In this document: positions 18,014-26,784 of the stretch, one piece after another
Layout of the letters: every line of letters starts with the position of its first letter
How positions within the stretch are numbered: position 1 is the stretch's first letter
DNA from: Kocuria marina
GTDB taxonomy: Bacteria; Actinomycetota; Actinomycetes; Actinomycetales; Micrococcaceae
DNA: 64,000 nt
Assembly (NCBI GenBank): GCA_014652975.1
Contig: BMZV01000006.1
Location: 52,259 to 116,258, forward strand
Reading direction: 5' to 3'
Notes under the pieces: generated by a model
Told to the model about the DNA's origin: nothing
Database searches by the model: none
What the model saw: the letters and a program-made list of their open reading frames with translations, nothing else
Made by a program: the position numbers and the translations under genes

Positions 18014-18997
18014 ATGAACTCGAGCCGCACACCAGCCCGCGACGAGCGACTTCACGGCACTCACGCAGCCGTGATCGAGTGGTACCGGCGGGCGTCCCGC
18101 GACCTGCCGTGGCGCGCGCCCGAACGCACACCGTGGCAGGTGCTCGTAAGCGAGATCATGCTGCAGCAGACCCCGGTGGGGCGCGTCCTGCCGGTGTGGC
18201 GCCGGTGGCTCGAACAGTGGCCGGAACCGGGCGATCTCGCGGCGGCGTCGCCGGCGGAGGTCCTGCGCGCGTGGGACAGGCTCGGCTACCCGCGCCGCGC
18301 GCTGCGGCTGCACGCGGCTGCCCAGAACATCGCCGCGGAGCACGACGGGCGGGTGCCCGAGGACCACGCACAGCTGTTGGCGTTGCCCGGGATCGGCGCG
18401 TACACCGCGGCGGCAGTGGCCGTGTTCGCGTTCGGTCAGCGCCACACGGTCGTGGACACGAACATCCGCCGGGTCGAGGCCCGGGTGTTCTCCGGGCGGG
18501 CCCTGCCGTCCCGTTCCCTCACCGCGGCGGAGACCCGGTTGGCGCAGGACGTCCTGCCGCAGGACGTCGCGGAATCGGTCGCGTGGAACCAGGCCGTGAT
18601 GGAACTGGGCGCACTGATCTGCACCGCGCGTTCCCCGCGCTGCGACGAGTGCCCCGTGCGGCGGGACTGCGCGTGGGTCGCGGCTGGCAGCCCTCCCGCG
18701 CAGGAGACGCCCAGGGGCCAGTTGTGGCACGGCACGGACCGCCAGGTCCGGGGGGCCATGATGGCAGTGCTGCGCGCCGCGGACGAGCCCGTGCCCGCGC
18801 AGTTGCTGCTCACGGACCTCGCGAGCTCGGAACAGATCGCCGGGGAGCACGCGGCCCCACCCGCCGTGGTGATCGAACGGCTCGGGGCCCTGTGGCGGCT
18901 GCCCGCGCCCGCCGAACAACGGGAGCGTGCGTTGAACGGACTGCTCGCGGACGGTCTGGCCACCTCGAACGACGGCGCGGTCAGCCTTCCGGGGTGA
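18014..18997 (+). CDS. mutY: A/G-specific adenine glycosylase
   Basis: MutY removes adenine misincorporated opposite 8-oxoguanine. The 327-residue protein has the HhH-GPD fold: EIMLQQTPV early, LPGIGAYTAAAVAVFAFG (HhH), the catalytic Asp in VVDTNIRRV, and the [4Fe-4S] cluster ligands in the pattern C-x6-C-x2-C-x5-C (CTARSPRCDECPVRRDC). The C-terminal NUDIX-like domain of longer MutY proteins is shortened, as is usual in actinobacteria. Start ATG 18014. The last 17 nt overlap the 3' end of the convergent GNAT gene. Confidence 0.93.
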   Translation: MNSSRTPARDERLHGTHAAVIEWYRRASRDLPWRAPERTPWQVLVSEIMLQQTPVGRVLPVWRRWLEQWPEPGDLAAASPAEVLRAWDRLGYPRRALRLHAAAQNIAAEHDGRVPEDHAQLLALPGIGAYTAAAVAVFAFGQRHTVVDTNIRRVEARVFSGRALPSRSLTAAETRLAQDVLPQDVAESVAWNQAVMELGALICTARSPRCDECPVRRDCAWVAAGSPPAQETPRGQLWHGTDRQVRGAMMAVLRAADEPVPAQLLLTDLASSEQIAGEHAAPPAVVIERLGALWRLPAPAEQRERALNGLLADGLATSNDGAVSLPG

Positions 18998-19499
18998 TCG
19001 CGCGGATCATCCGCGTGTTGCCCAGCGTGTTGGGTTTGACCCGGGCCAGGTCCAGGAACTCGGCGACGCCCTCGTCGTGGGAACGCAACAGCTCTGCGAA
19101 GACCTCGGGCTCGATGGTCTCCTGGTTCTCCATCACGGCGAATCCGTGCCGCGCGAAGAACGCCACCTCGAAGGTCAGGCAGAAAACCCGGCCGACCCCG
19201 AGCCGAGCCGCACGGGCCAGCAGTTCCTCGATCATCCGCCCGCCCACGCCATGACCGCGCGCCGCGGGGGACGTGGCCAGGGTGCGCACCTCCGCGAGGT
19301 CCTCCCACATCACGTGCAAGGCCCCGCAGCCCACGAGGTTCCCGGCGTCGTCCTCCGCAACCACGAACTCCTGGATACTCTCGAAGTACGTCACCGTGTC
19401 CTTGGTGATCAGGATGCGCTCGGCCGCCATGGGCGCCACGAGCTCCTTGATGCCATGGACGTCCGAGGTCCGGGCGGGGCGGATGCGGATCTCTACCAT
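18981..19499 (-). CDS. GNAT amino-acid N-acetyltransferase (ArgA-type)
   Basis: The 172-residue protein starts at ATG 19499 (MVEIRIRPA) and is a single GNAT domain: acetyl-CoA-binding loop SPAARGHGVGGRM and the core strand ECG-type region GCGALHVMWEDLAEVRTL. Short, kinase-less proteins of this kind act as N-acetylglutamate synthases in actinobacteria (as shown for M. tuberculosis Rv2747), starting arginine synthesis. Assignment is by resemblance, especially VMENQETIEPEVF and the length. It is the last gene of the clpC side of the block and overlaps mutY tail to tail. Confidence 0.8.
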   Translation of the reverse strand: MVEIRIRPARTSDVHGIKELVAPMAAERILITKDTVTYFESIQEFVVAEDDAGNLVGCGALHVMWEDLAEVRTLATSPAARGHGVGGRMIEELLARAARLGVGRVFCLTFEVAFFARHGFAVMENQETIEPEVFAELLRSHDEGVAEFLDLARVKPNTLGNTRMIRAITPEG

Positions 19500-19526
19500 G
19501 CCCACGACTGTACGCGTCCGTTCGAA

Positions 19527-19579
19527 CGCGAGCGGGCGGCGCCGCCGACCGTTGTGGTCGACGACGCCGCCCGCTCGCG
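19527..19579 (-). terminator. Hairpin between clpC and the GNAT gene
   Basis: A 15-bp perfect stem (19527-19541 with 19565-19579, arm CGCGAGCGGGCGGCG) sits 35 nt after the clpC stop and 28 nt before the GNAT start. It probably ends the clpC transcript, making the GNAT gene separately expressed. Confidence 0.75.
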
Positions 19580-19614
19580 GAGGCGCCGCGGTGCCGGGCA
19601 CCGCGCGGGGTGGC

Positions 19615-22233
19615 TCAGGCCTGCGCCTGGGCCGCTCCCCCGCCGCTGTCGGGCCCCGAGTGGGGCGAGCGCGGCACGTCTTTGCCGGACTGGCTGTCGG
19701 CGTCGTCCGAGAACGCCGGGGTGTTCTCGATCTCCCGGATCTCGTCGTCGGAGAGCTCGGACATGGGCGTGGAGGAGAAGGTGAAGGTGGCGTCGTCGCC
19801 CTCACCCTCGACGTCCACCGAGATCTTCTCACCCGAGGCGATCTCGCCGAACAGGATCCGCTCGGAGAGCTGGTCCTCGATCTCGCGCTGCATGGTCCGG
19901 CGCAGCGGCCGGGCACCCATCGCGGGGTCGTAGCCCTTCTTGGCGAGCAACTGCTTGGCGGCGTCGGACAGCGAGATGGACATGTCCTGCTCACGCAACC
20001 GCCGCTGCAGGCGCGCGACGAACAGGTCCACGATCTGCACGATCTCACTCTCGCTCAGCTGCGGGAACACGATGATCTCGTCCACGCGGTTAAGGAACTC
20101 GGGACGGAAGTGCTCCTTGAGCTCCTCCTGCACCTTGGCCTGCATGCGGTCGTAGGACGTGGCCGCGTCCCCGCTGGCCTGGAAGCCCACGGGAACCGTG
20201 CGGGAGATGTCCCGGGTACCGAGGTTCGTGGTCATGATGATCACGGTGTTCTTGAAGTCCACCACACGGCCCTGCGAGTCGGTCAGGCGACCGTCCTCGA
20301 GGATCTGCAGCAGCGAGTTGAAGAGGTCCTGGTGGGCCTTCTCGACCTCGTCGAACAGCACCACGGAGAACGGCTTGCGGCGGACCTTCTCGGTCAACTG
20401 ACCGCCCTCCTCGTACCCCACGTAGCCCGGAGGGGCACCGAAGAGCCGGGAGACGGTGTGCTTCTCCTGGTACTCGGACATGTCCAGCGTGATCAGGGCG
20501 TCCTCGTCACCGAACAGGAACTCCGCGAGCGCCTTGGCCAGCTCGGTCTTACCCACACCAGTGGGCCCGGCGAAGATGAACGAGCCACCCGGGCGGCGCG
20601 GGTCCTTCAGACCAGCTCGGGTACGGCGGATGGAGCGGGACAGGGCCTTGATGGCCTCGTTCTGCCCGATGACGCGCTTGTGCAACTCGTCCTCCATGTG
20701 CAGCAGCCGCCCGGACTCCTCCTCGGAGAGCTTGTACACGGGCACACCCGTGGAGGCGGACAGGACGTCCGAGATGACCTCCGGGGTCACCTCCGAGATC
20801 TGGTCGTCGCCCTCGCGCCACGCAGTGTCCTTCTCGTCACGCTCGGCGATGAGCTTCTGCTCGGTGTCGCGCAGGGACGCGGCCTTCTCGTAGTCCTGGC
20901 CCTCGATCGCGGCTTCCTTGGCACGCTTGGTGTCCGCGATCTTCTGCTCCAGGGCCTTGATCTCCGGCGGCGCGGTCATGCGCTTGATGCGCAGACGTGC
21001 ACCGGCCTCGTCGATCAGGTCGATGGCCTTGTCGGGCAGGAACCGGTCCGAGACGTAGCGCGCGGACATGTGCACCGCGGCCTCCAGCGCGTCGTCCGAG
21101 ATGGACACGCGGTGGTGCGCCTCGTACTTGTCGCGCAGGCCCTTGAGGATCTCCACGGCGTGGGCCTCGGAGGGCTCGTCCACCTGGATGGGCTGGAAGC
21201 GCCGTTCGAGGGCGGCGTCCTTCTCGATGTGCTTGCGGTACTCGTCCAGCGTGGTGGCACCGATGGTCTGCAGCTCGCCGCGCGCCAGCATGGGCTTGAG
21301 GATCGACGCGGCGTCGATCGCGCCTTCCGCGGCACCCGCACCCACGAGCGTGTGGATCTCGTCGATGAACAGGATGATGTCCCCGCGCGTGCGGATCTCC
21401 TTGAGCACCTTCTTGAGGCGTTCCTCGAAGTCACCGCGGTAGCGGGAACCGGCCACGAGCGATCCCAGGTCCAGCGTGTAGAGCTGCTTGTCCTTGAGCG
21501 TCTCGGGGACGTCCCCGCGCACGATCGCCTGGGCCAGGCCCTCCACGACCGCGGTCTTACCGACACCGGGCTCACCGATCAGCACCGGGTTGTTCTTGGT
21601 GCGCCGGGAGAGCACCTGCATCACGCGCTCCATCTCGCGGTAGCGCCCGATGACGGGGTCCAGCGTGGACTCGCGCGCGGCGGCGGTGAGGTTGCGACCG
21701 AACTGGTCCAGCACGGCCGACCCCGCGGGAGTGCCCTCCGCGCGGCCACCGGTGCCGACGCCGGCGGCTTCCTTCTCCCCGCCGGCGTTGCCGGACTGGT
21801 AGCCGGAGATCAGTTCCAGCACCGTGGCGCGGACCTTACCGGGATCCGCACCCAGCTTGACGAGCACCTGGGAGGCCACGCCCTCGCCGGCACGGATGAT
21901 CCCGAGGAGGATGTGCTCGGTACCGATGTAGTTGTGCCCCAACTGCAGGGCCTCGCGCAGCGAGTGCTCGAGCACCTTCTTGGCGCGGGGCGTGAACGGG
22001 ATGTGGCCCGAGGGCGCTTGCTGGCCCGGGCCGATGATGTCCTGGACCTGCTCGCGGGCGGCGCTCAGGGTGATGCCCATGGACTCGAGGGCCTTGGCGG
22101 CGACGCCCTCACCCTCGTGGATCAGGCCGAGCAGCAGGTGCTCGGTCCCGATGTAGTTGTGGTTGAGCATCCTGGCCTCTTCCTGGGCCAGCACGACGAC
22201 CCTGCGGGCGCGGTCGGTGAAGCGTTCGAACAT
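19615..22233 (-). CDS. clpC: ATP-dependent Clp protease ATPase subunit ClpC
   Basis: ClpC unfolds proteins and feeds them to ClpP. The 872-residue protein starts at ATG 22233 ([11 protein letters not shown]), with a strong AAGGAG 6 nt upstream. Domain order is the two Clp-N repeats (about 1-145), AAA1 with GEPGVGKT and DEIHT, a UVR motif region ([19 protein letters not shown]), and AAA2 with [15 protein letters not shown] and the C-terminal small domain. The tail is acidic with a Gly/Ala/Gln end. The 5' region has a ClgR-like palindrome. A very long open frame on the opposite strand is a codon-bias shadow. Confidence 0.97.
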   Translation of the reverse strand: MFERFTDRARRVVVLAQEEARMLNHNYIGTEHLLLGLIHEGEGVAAKALESMGITLSAAREQVQDIIGPGQQAPSGHIPFTPRAKKVLEHSLREALQLGHNYIGTEHILLGIIRAGEGVASQVLVKLGADPGKVRATVLELISGYQSGNAGGEKEAAGVGTGGRAEGTPAGSAVLDQFGRNLTAAARESTLDPVIGRYREMERVMQVLSRRTKNNPVLIGEPGVGKTAVVEGLAQAIVRGDVPETLKDKQLYTLDLGSLVAGSRYRGDFEERLKKVLKEIRTRGDIILFIDEIHTLVGAGAAEGAIDAASILKPMLARGELQTIGATTLDEYRKHIEKDAALERRFQPIQVDEPSEAHAVEILKGLRDKYEAHHRVSISDDALEAAVHMSARYVSDRFLPDKAIDLIDEAGARLRIKRMTAPPEIKALEQKIADTKRAKEAAIEGQDYEKAASLRDTEQKLIAERDEKDTAWREGDDQISEVTPEVISDVLSASTGVPVYKLSEEESGRLLHMEDELHKRVIGQNEAIKALSRSIRRTRAGLKDPRRPGGSFIFAGPTGVGKTELAKALAEFLFGDEDALITLDMSEYQEKHTVSRLFGAPPGYVGYEEGGQLTEKVRRKPFSVVLFDEVEKAHQDLFNSLLQILEDGRLTDSQGRVVDFKNTVIIMTTNLGTRDISRTVPVGFQASGDAATSYDRMQAKVQEELKEHFRPEFLNRVDEIIVFPQLSESEIVQIVDLFVARLQRRLREQDMSISLSDAAKQLLAKKGYDPAMGARPLRRTMQREIEDQLSERILFGEIASGEKISVDVEGEGDDATFTFSSTPMSELSDDEIREIENTPAFSDDADSQSGKDVPRSPHSGPDSGGGAAQAQA

Positions 22234-22295
22234 GGATACTCCTTCATTGATCTCTGTCAACGATGCTAGGCATCCCGCGCGGCGTTTCCGGCACT

Positions 22296-22312
22296 GTTCG
22301 CCACTGGCGCAC
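22296..22312 (-). promoter_or_regulatory. ClgR-like operator upstream of clpC
   Basis: GTTCGCCACTGGCGCAC contains CGC-N5-GCG, the core of the ClgR box known to activate clp genes in actinobacteria. It lies 63-79 nt upstream of the clpC ATG. The central bases fit the consensus only partly, and clgR itself is not in the window. Confidence 0.5.
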
Positions 22313-22390
22313 GGTATCCAGCCCTCAGCAAAATTCCCCCCGGGGGGCCTTTCGCAACTCCCCGTCCCGTGCTCCCCGGTACCGACGACA

Positions 22391-22428
22391 ACGGCCGGAA
22401 CACGCCTGTTGCGGCGTGTTCCGGCCGT
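22391..22428 (-). terminator. Terminator downstream of lsr2
   Basis: A 16-bp perfect stem (22391-22406 with 22413-22428, arm ACGGCCGGAACACGCC) with a 6-nt loop starts 23 nt past the lsr2 stop. It separates lsr2 from clpC. Confidence 0.85.
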
Positions 22429-22450
22429 GATGCCGGGGTGTGCTACGAAC

Positions 22451-22792
22451 TCAGTCGTTGTGAGCGGCGTAGTACTTGTCCTGGATGTCCTGGTGGATGC
22501 GGCCGCGGTCCGAGACCTGCAGGCCCTGCTTTTTGGCCCACGCGCGGATCTTGGGGGTCTCGGGGTTGCCCGAGCGGTTCGGGCGCGTGGTGGTGTTCTG
22601 GCTGCGCCCGCTCTTGGCGGACGCGCGGCGACCGGCCGCGACGTAGGGACGCAGGGCGTCGCGCAGCTTGGTGGCATTGGCCGAGCTCAGGTCGATCTCG
22701 TACTGGCCGCCGTCCAGACCGAAACGCACGGTCTCATTGGCCTCGCCGCCGTCGATATCGTCTTCAAGAATGATTTTCACGGTCTGAGCCAT
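22451..22792 (-). CDS. lsr2: Lsr2-family nucleoid-associated protein
   Basis: Lsr2 bridges DNA and silences AT-rich, often acquired genes; it is the actinobacterial counterpart of H-NS. The 113-residue protein has the N-terminal dimerisation strands (QTVKIILEDDIDGGEA) and a C-terminal DNA-binding domain with the DRGRIHQDI element, the minor-groove RGR hook. A basic linker with AGRRASAKSGR joins them. Start ATG 22792 has GGAGGAGC upstream. The preceding 200 bp are unusually AT-rich, a likely site for autoregulation. Confidence 0.95.
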   Translation of the reverse strand: MAQTVKIILEDDIDGGEANETVRFGLDGGQYEIDLSSANATKLRDALRPYVAAGRRASAKSGRSQNTTTRPNRSGNPETPKIRAWAKKQGLQVSDRGRIHQDIQDKYYAAHND

Positions 22793-23010
22793 GCTCCAGC
22801 TCCTCCAAACGCCCTACGGGCTCGTCGATCAATTATTCGCGCTAGCAAATTCATGCTGTGGGGTGAAACACAGGAATTTGTCCCCCGTGTGATTCCGATC
22901 TCCATTCCTCGTGGAAACTGTTCGGATTCACCCATGGGAACGCCCCCGGAATGAAATGCAGGGACCGCGGATTCACGGTCCTATCATGGCAGATATTCGA
23001 ATAATTGTCA

Positions 23011-23283
23011 TCACGGGCTATTGGGATCTTCCGGGGATTCACGAATAGGAATGCTGTTGCGTAAGTCCAGACCCCGTTGTTGCCGGGTCTTATCCTCCTG
23101 ATATCCGAACGGGACTTTGTCCCCCTCGCGTTCGCGTACCGAGCGGTACCACTGCTCGGCGTCGTCGCGGGCCTGTGCCTGCGCATTGCGCTCGGTCCTG
23201 TCCCCGCGCAGCAACCAGCGCATCACGAGGTAGAAGACCACACCCACACCGAGTGAGGGTACGAAGACGGCCAGGTAATCCAT
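23011..23283 (-). CDS. Small membrane protein of unknown function
   Basis: A 90-residue product (ATG 23283; a second in-frame ATG at 23295 is possible) with one N-terminal membrane helix (about residues 3-25: YLAVFVPSLGVGVVFYLVM) and a charged cytoplasmic tail rich in Arg, Glu, Gln and Asp. Position 61 nt after the lysS stop suggests it is cotranscribed with lysS. It resembles small proteins found next to lysS in Micrococcaceae, but I know no function. Confidence 0.7.
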   Translation of the reverse strand: MDYLAVFVPSLGVGVVFYLVMRWLLRGDRTERNAQAQARDDAEQWYRSVREREGDKVPFGYQEDKTRQQRGLDLRNSIPIRESPEDPNSP

Positions 23284-23344
23284 GACGGTGATCATTCTCT
23301 CCAGGACTGGACGGCGGCTGGACGCGGTACTGCGCCGGGTCGGT

Positions 23345-24877
23345 TCACTCGGGCTTCATGAGTGGGAAGAGGATGGTGTCCCGGATACCCAGGTTGGTGA
23401 ACAGCATGATGAGCCGGTCCAGCCCCAGGCCGAGCCCGCCCATGGGCGGCGCGCCGTATTCGAGGGCCCGCAGGAAGTCCTCGTCCAACTGCATGGCCTC
23501 GTCGTCCCCCGCCGCGGCGAGCCGGGACTGCTCCGTGAGCCGGTCGCGCTGCACCACCGGGTCCACGAGCTCGGAGAACGCGGTGCCACGCTCCATCCCT
23601 CCGATGATCAGGTCCCACGCCTCGATCAACCCCGGCTTCTCGCGGTGGGGCCGGGCGAGCGGTTGTGCGGCCGGCGGGTAGTCGTACACGAACGTGGGTT
23701 GGATCAGGGTGGGCTCCACGATTTCCTCGAAGAGTTCCATGACGAGTTTCTGTGCGTCCCATGCAGGATTCACTTGGATATCGCGCTGAGCGGCGATCTT
23801 TCGCAGTTCCGTGACATCCGTGTCCGGGGTGACCTCCCGTCCCACGGCCTCGGACAGTCCCGGATACACGGAAACCCATGCCCACTCCCCGAACAAATCA
23901 ATGCGGCCGTCCTCGGTGTCCACCCCGTCCACACCGAGCGCGCGGGCACATTCCTGGATGATCTCCTGGATCCGCTGCGCCATCACGAATTGATCGGCAT
24001 AGGCCTCATACGCCTCGAGCGTGGTGAATTCCGGGCTGTGGGAGGAATCCACACCCTCGTTCCGGAAGACCCGGCCGATCTCGAAAACCCTGTCGATACC
24101 GCCCACGACCGCGCGCTTGAGATACAGCTCGGTGGCGATACGCAGCGTCATGTCCTGGTCGAACGCGTTGAGGTGCGTACCGAATGGGCGCGCCGCGGCC
24201 CCGCCGTGCACGAGCTGGAGCACGGGGGTCTCGATCTCCACGTACCCCTGTTCCTCCATGACACGGCGTACGGTGCGCGTGATCGTGGAGCGCGTGAGGA
24301 CGACGTCGCGGGCCTCCTGGCGCACGATCAGGTCCAGGTAGCGCTGGCGCACCCGGGTTTCCTCGTTGAGTTCCTTATGCATGGTGGGCAGGGGGCGCAG
24401 GGCCTTGGAGGCCAAGGTCCACGAGTCCGCCATCACGGACAGCTCCCCGCGCCGCGAGCTGATCACGCGACCGGTGATGGCCACGAAGTCGCCAAGGTCC
24501 ACGAGGGCCTTCCACTGCGCGAGGGGTTCGTCCCCCACGTTGACCTTGGAGAGCATGGCCTGCAGCCGGGTGCCGTCCCCCTCCTGGAGGGTCGCGAAGC
24601 ACAACTTGCCGGTGTTGCGCACGTGGACCACACGACCGGCCACGGTCACGACGTGCTCGGTCTCCTCCCCGGGTTCGAGCTGACCGAACTGCTCACGGAC
24701 CGCGGCAAGGGTCGTGGTGCGATGCACGTCCACGGGATAGGGCGCCATCCCGACGACCTGCGCTGCCTGGCGCTTGGCGGCGCGCACGGCCATCTGATCG
24801 TTGAGCTCGTGGGCGCTCAGCTCCGGATCGGTGCTGGCGGTGTCTGCGGGAACGGTGGATTCGGGCTGCTCGGTCAC
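23345..24877 (-). CDS. lysS: Lysine--tRNA ligase, class II
   Basis: The enzyme charges tRNA-Lys. The 510-residue protein has an N-terminal OB-fold anticodon-binding domain (about 70-175, VVTVAGRVVHVRNTGKLCFATLQEGDG) and the class II catalytic core: motif 1 around RQRYLDLI, motif 2 RVFRNEGVDSSHSPEFTTLE, and motif 3 with GLGLGLDRLIMLF near the C-terminus. Length is normal. It follows panC by 24 nt in the same direction. The long opposite-strand open frame is a shadow. Confidence 0.97.
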   Translation of the reverse strand: MTEQPESTVPADTASTDPELSAHELNDQMAVRAAKRQAAQVVGMAPYPVDVHRTTTLAAVREQFGQLEPGEETEHVVTVAGRVVHVRNTGKLCFATLQEGDGTRLQAMLSKVNVGDEPLAQWKALVDLGDFVAITGRVISSRRGELSVMADSWTLASKALRPLPTMHKELNEETRVRQRYLDLIVRQEARDVVLTRSTITRTVRRVMEEQGYVEIETPVLQLVHGGAAARPFGTHLNAFDQDMTLRIATELYLKRAVVGGIDRVFEIGRVFRNEGVDSSHSPEFTTLEAYEAYADQFVMAQRIQEIIQECARALGVDGVDTEDGRIDLFGEWAWVSVYPGLSEAVGREVTPDTDVTELRKIAAQRDIQVNPAWDAQKLVMELFEEIVEPTLIQPTFVYDYPPAAQPLARPHREKPGLIEAWDLIIGGMERGTAFSELVDPVVQRDRLTEQSRLAAAGDDEAMQLDEDFLRALEYGAPPMGGLGLGLDRLIMLFTNLGIRDTILFPLMKPE

Positions 24878-24901
24878 AATGGACCAGGATACCGCCCGCG
24901 C

Positions 24902-25744
24902 TCAGATTCGCATGTTGTCGATCAGGCGGGTGGGGCCCACCCACGCCGCCACGAGCGCGAGGGTCCCGGGGCCGGGTTCCACGAGGGAAAGATCTCCCGG
25001 GTCCACGGTCACGAAGTAGTCCAGGCGCACCTCCGGCTCGGCGTCGATGGCGCTGCGCGCCCGCTCGAGCGTGAGCTCCCCTGCCGCGAGCGCGCGCAAC
25101 GTCCGGTGCAGCACGAGCGCGTGGCCGGCCTGCGCGGCGGAGAGGTACTGGTTGCGCGAGGACAGGGCGAGCCCTTGCTCCGAGCGCACGATGGGCACCG
25201 CACGGATCTCCACCGGGTGATCGAAATCACGCACCATCCGCTGCATAAGCAGCAGTTGCTGCGCGTCCTTCTCCCCGAAATAGGCCCGCAGTTCGGCGGC
25301 GGGGCCCGGTGCCGCGATCGCGAACAGCTTGTTGACCACGGTCAGGGCGCCGTCGAAGTGCCCGGGGCGCGTGGCCCCCTCCAGGATCGACCCTGCCCGC
25401 CCGGAGGTCACGGACACCACGGGCGTCCCGTCCGGGTACATCTGCTCGACCGACGGCGCGAAGACGAGGTCCACACCCACCTCGGCGAGCCGCGCAACGT
25501 CCCCGTCCAGGTCCCGCGGGTAGCTCTCGAAGTCCTCGCCGGGACCGAACTGCAGTGGGTTGACGAACACGGACACCACCGCGAGGTCGTTCTCCGCACG
25601 CGTGCGCTGCGCGATCCGCGCGTGCCCGTCGTGCAGGGCACCCATGGTGGGGAACAACCCCACGGTGCGGGCGCCGCGGGTCACGCGCGCCCCGATCTCC
25701 TCGCGCAACTGCGCCACGGTGGTGCACACCACGGGTCCCGTCAC
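24902..25744 (-). CDS. panC: Pantothenate synthetase
   Basis: PanC joins pantoate and beta-alanine using ATP, the last step of vitamin B5 synthesis. The 280-residue protein starts at GTG 25744, overlapping the upstream stop (GTGA). The nucleotidyltransferase HIGH-like motif is PTMGALHDGH, the second ATP loop is ALSSRNQYL, and FGEKDAQQL and VNPLQFG are family hallmarks. No panB or panD is seen in the window. Confidence 0.97.
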   Translation of the reverse strand: MTGPVVCTTVAQLREEIGARVTRGARTVGLFPTMGALHDGHARIAQRTRAENDLAVVSVFVNPLQFGPGEDFESYPRDLDGDVARLAEVGVDLVFAPSVEQMYPDGTPVVSVTSGRAGSILEGATRPGHFDGALTVVNKLFAIAAPGPAAELRAYFGEKDAQQLLLMQRMVRDFDHPVEIRAVPIVRSEQGLALSSRNQYLSAAQAGHALVLHRTLRALAAGELTLERARSAIDAEPEVRLDYFVTVDPGDLSLVEPGPGTLALVAAWVGPTRLIDNMRI

Positions 25745-26733
25745 GGGCGTTCCTCTCCGTCGAGCGCGGCAAGCACCGCGCGATAGGTCGTCTCGTCGAT
25801 CCGGCCCGACGACGCCGCGCGGGCCGCGGTCTGCCGCGCCAGTGCGCGGTACCCCGCCAACAACTGCTCCCCGGCGTCCGTCTGGCGCGCTCCCCGCACG
25901 GAGGCGTCGGGTGCCGTGACGCGCTCGGGCGAGCGGGCGGCGTCGGCGGCGGAGACCCCATCTTGGGACAGCTCCCGTAGGGCGGCGACGTGGGCGGCCA
26001 CCGTGGCGACGTCCCCGCGGGCCACGGGACCGGTCAGGGCATCCTCCCCGGAGGCCAGGGCGTTGTCCACCGTGGCTCGCGCGAGGGGGCCCAGGACGCG
26101 TTCCGGGTGGGTGACCCCGATCTGCCCGAGCACTTGCATGGACTCCCCGAGCAGGGTCATCACGTGATTGGAACCGTGGGCGAGCGCCGCGTGGTACAGG
26201 GGGCGATCCGCTTCCGCGATCACCACGGGCTCGGCGCCCATCTCCACCACGAGGGCTTGCGCGATGGGCAGGACGGGTGCCGCGGCGGTGACGCCGAAGC
26301 TGCAGTCCGCGAGCCGGTGCAGGTCCAGACTGAGCCCCGTGAAAGTCATGGCGGGGTGCACGGCCAGGCCAATCCCCCCGGCGCGGCGCACGGGTTCGAG
26401 CACATCCGTGCCGTAGCGCCCCGCGGTGTGCACCACGAGCTGACCGGGTTGCCACGCGCCCGTGGCACCGAGCCCGCTCACCAGGCCTGGTAGTTGGTCG
26501 TCCGGGACCGCGAGCAGTACGAGTTCACTGCGTTCCACGATCGTGGGGACGTCCAACACGGGTACGTCCGGCAACAGGGCGCCCGCGCGCTCCCGGCTCT
26601 GTTCGGAGGACGCGTGCACACCCACGACGGCGTGTCCCGCAGCCCGCAGCGCGGCGCCCAGCACCGCGCCCACCTTGCCGGCACTGATCACGCCCACGCC
26701 CAACCGGCCCGGGCGGTCACTGGGTTGTCTCAC
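25741..26733 (-). CDS. Rossmann-fold DUF2520 protein (pantothenate operon)
   Basis: The 330-residue product starts at GTG 26733 with GAGGAG 8 nt upstream, better than the ATG at 26763. Residues 8-130 form an NAD(P)-binding Rossmann domain (GVGVISAGKVGAVLGAALRAAGHAV), and residues 140-260 the helical DUF2520 domain (HPAMTFTG, YHAALAHGSNHVMTLLGES). The architecture resembles ketopantoate or imine reductases, and the gene is commonly just upstream of panC, overlapping it here. A reductase role in pantothenate supply is a reasonable but unproven inference. Confidence 0.85.
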   Translation of the reverse strand: MRQPSDRPGRLGVGVISAGKVGAVLGAALRAAGHAVVGVHASSEQSRERAGALLPDVPVLDVPTIVERSELVLLAVPDDQLPGLVSGLGATGAWQPGQLVVHTAGRYGTDVLEPVRRAGGIGLAVHPAMTFTGLSLDLHRLADCSFGVTAAAPVLPIAQALVVEMGAEPVVIAEADRPLYHAALAHGSNHVMTLLGESMQVLGQIGVTHPERVLGPLARATVDNALASGEDALTGPVARGDVATVAAHVAALRELSQDGVSAADAARSPERVTAPDASVRGARQTDAGEQLLAGYRALARQTAARAASSGRIDETTYRAVLAALDGEERP

Positions 26734-26784
26734 GGAAATTCTCCTCGTCGGGGACGACGGCACGCACAGAGTAGCGCACGCGCC

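Noticed and set aside
19273..22269. Long open frame opposite clpC (998 codons)
   Set aside because: It lies wholly antisense to a clear ClpC and its product is His/Gly/Arg-rich, typical of codon-bias shadows in GC-rich DNA.
23282..25786. Long open frame opposite lysS and panC (834 codons)
   Set aside because: It spans two well-defined genes antisense and has no family resemblance or ribosome binding site.
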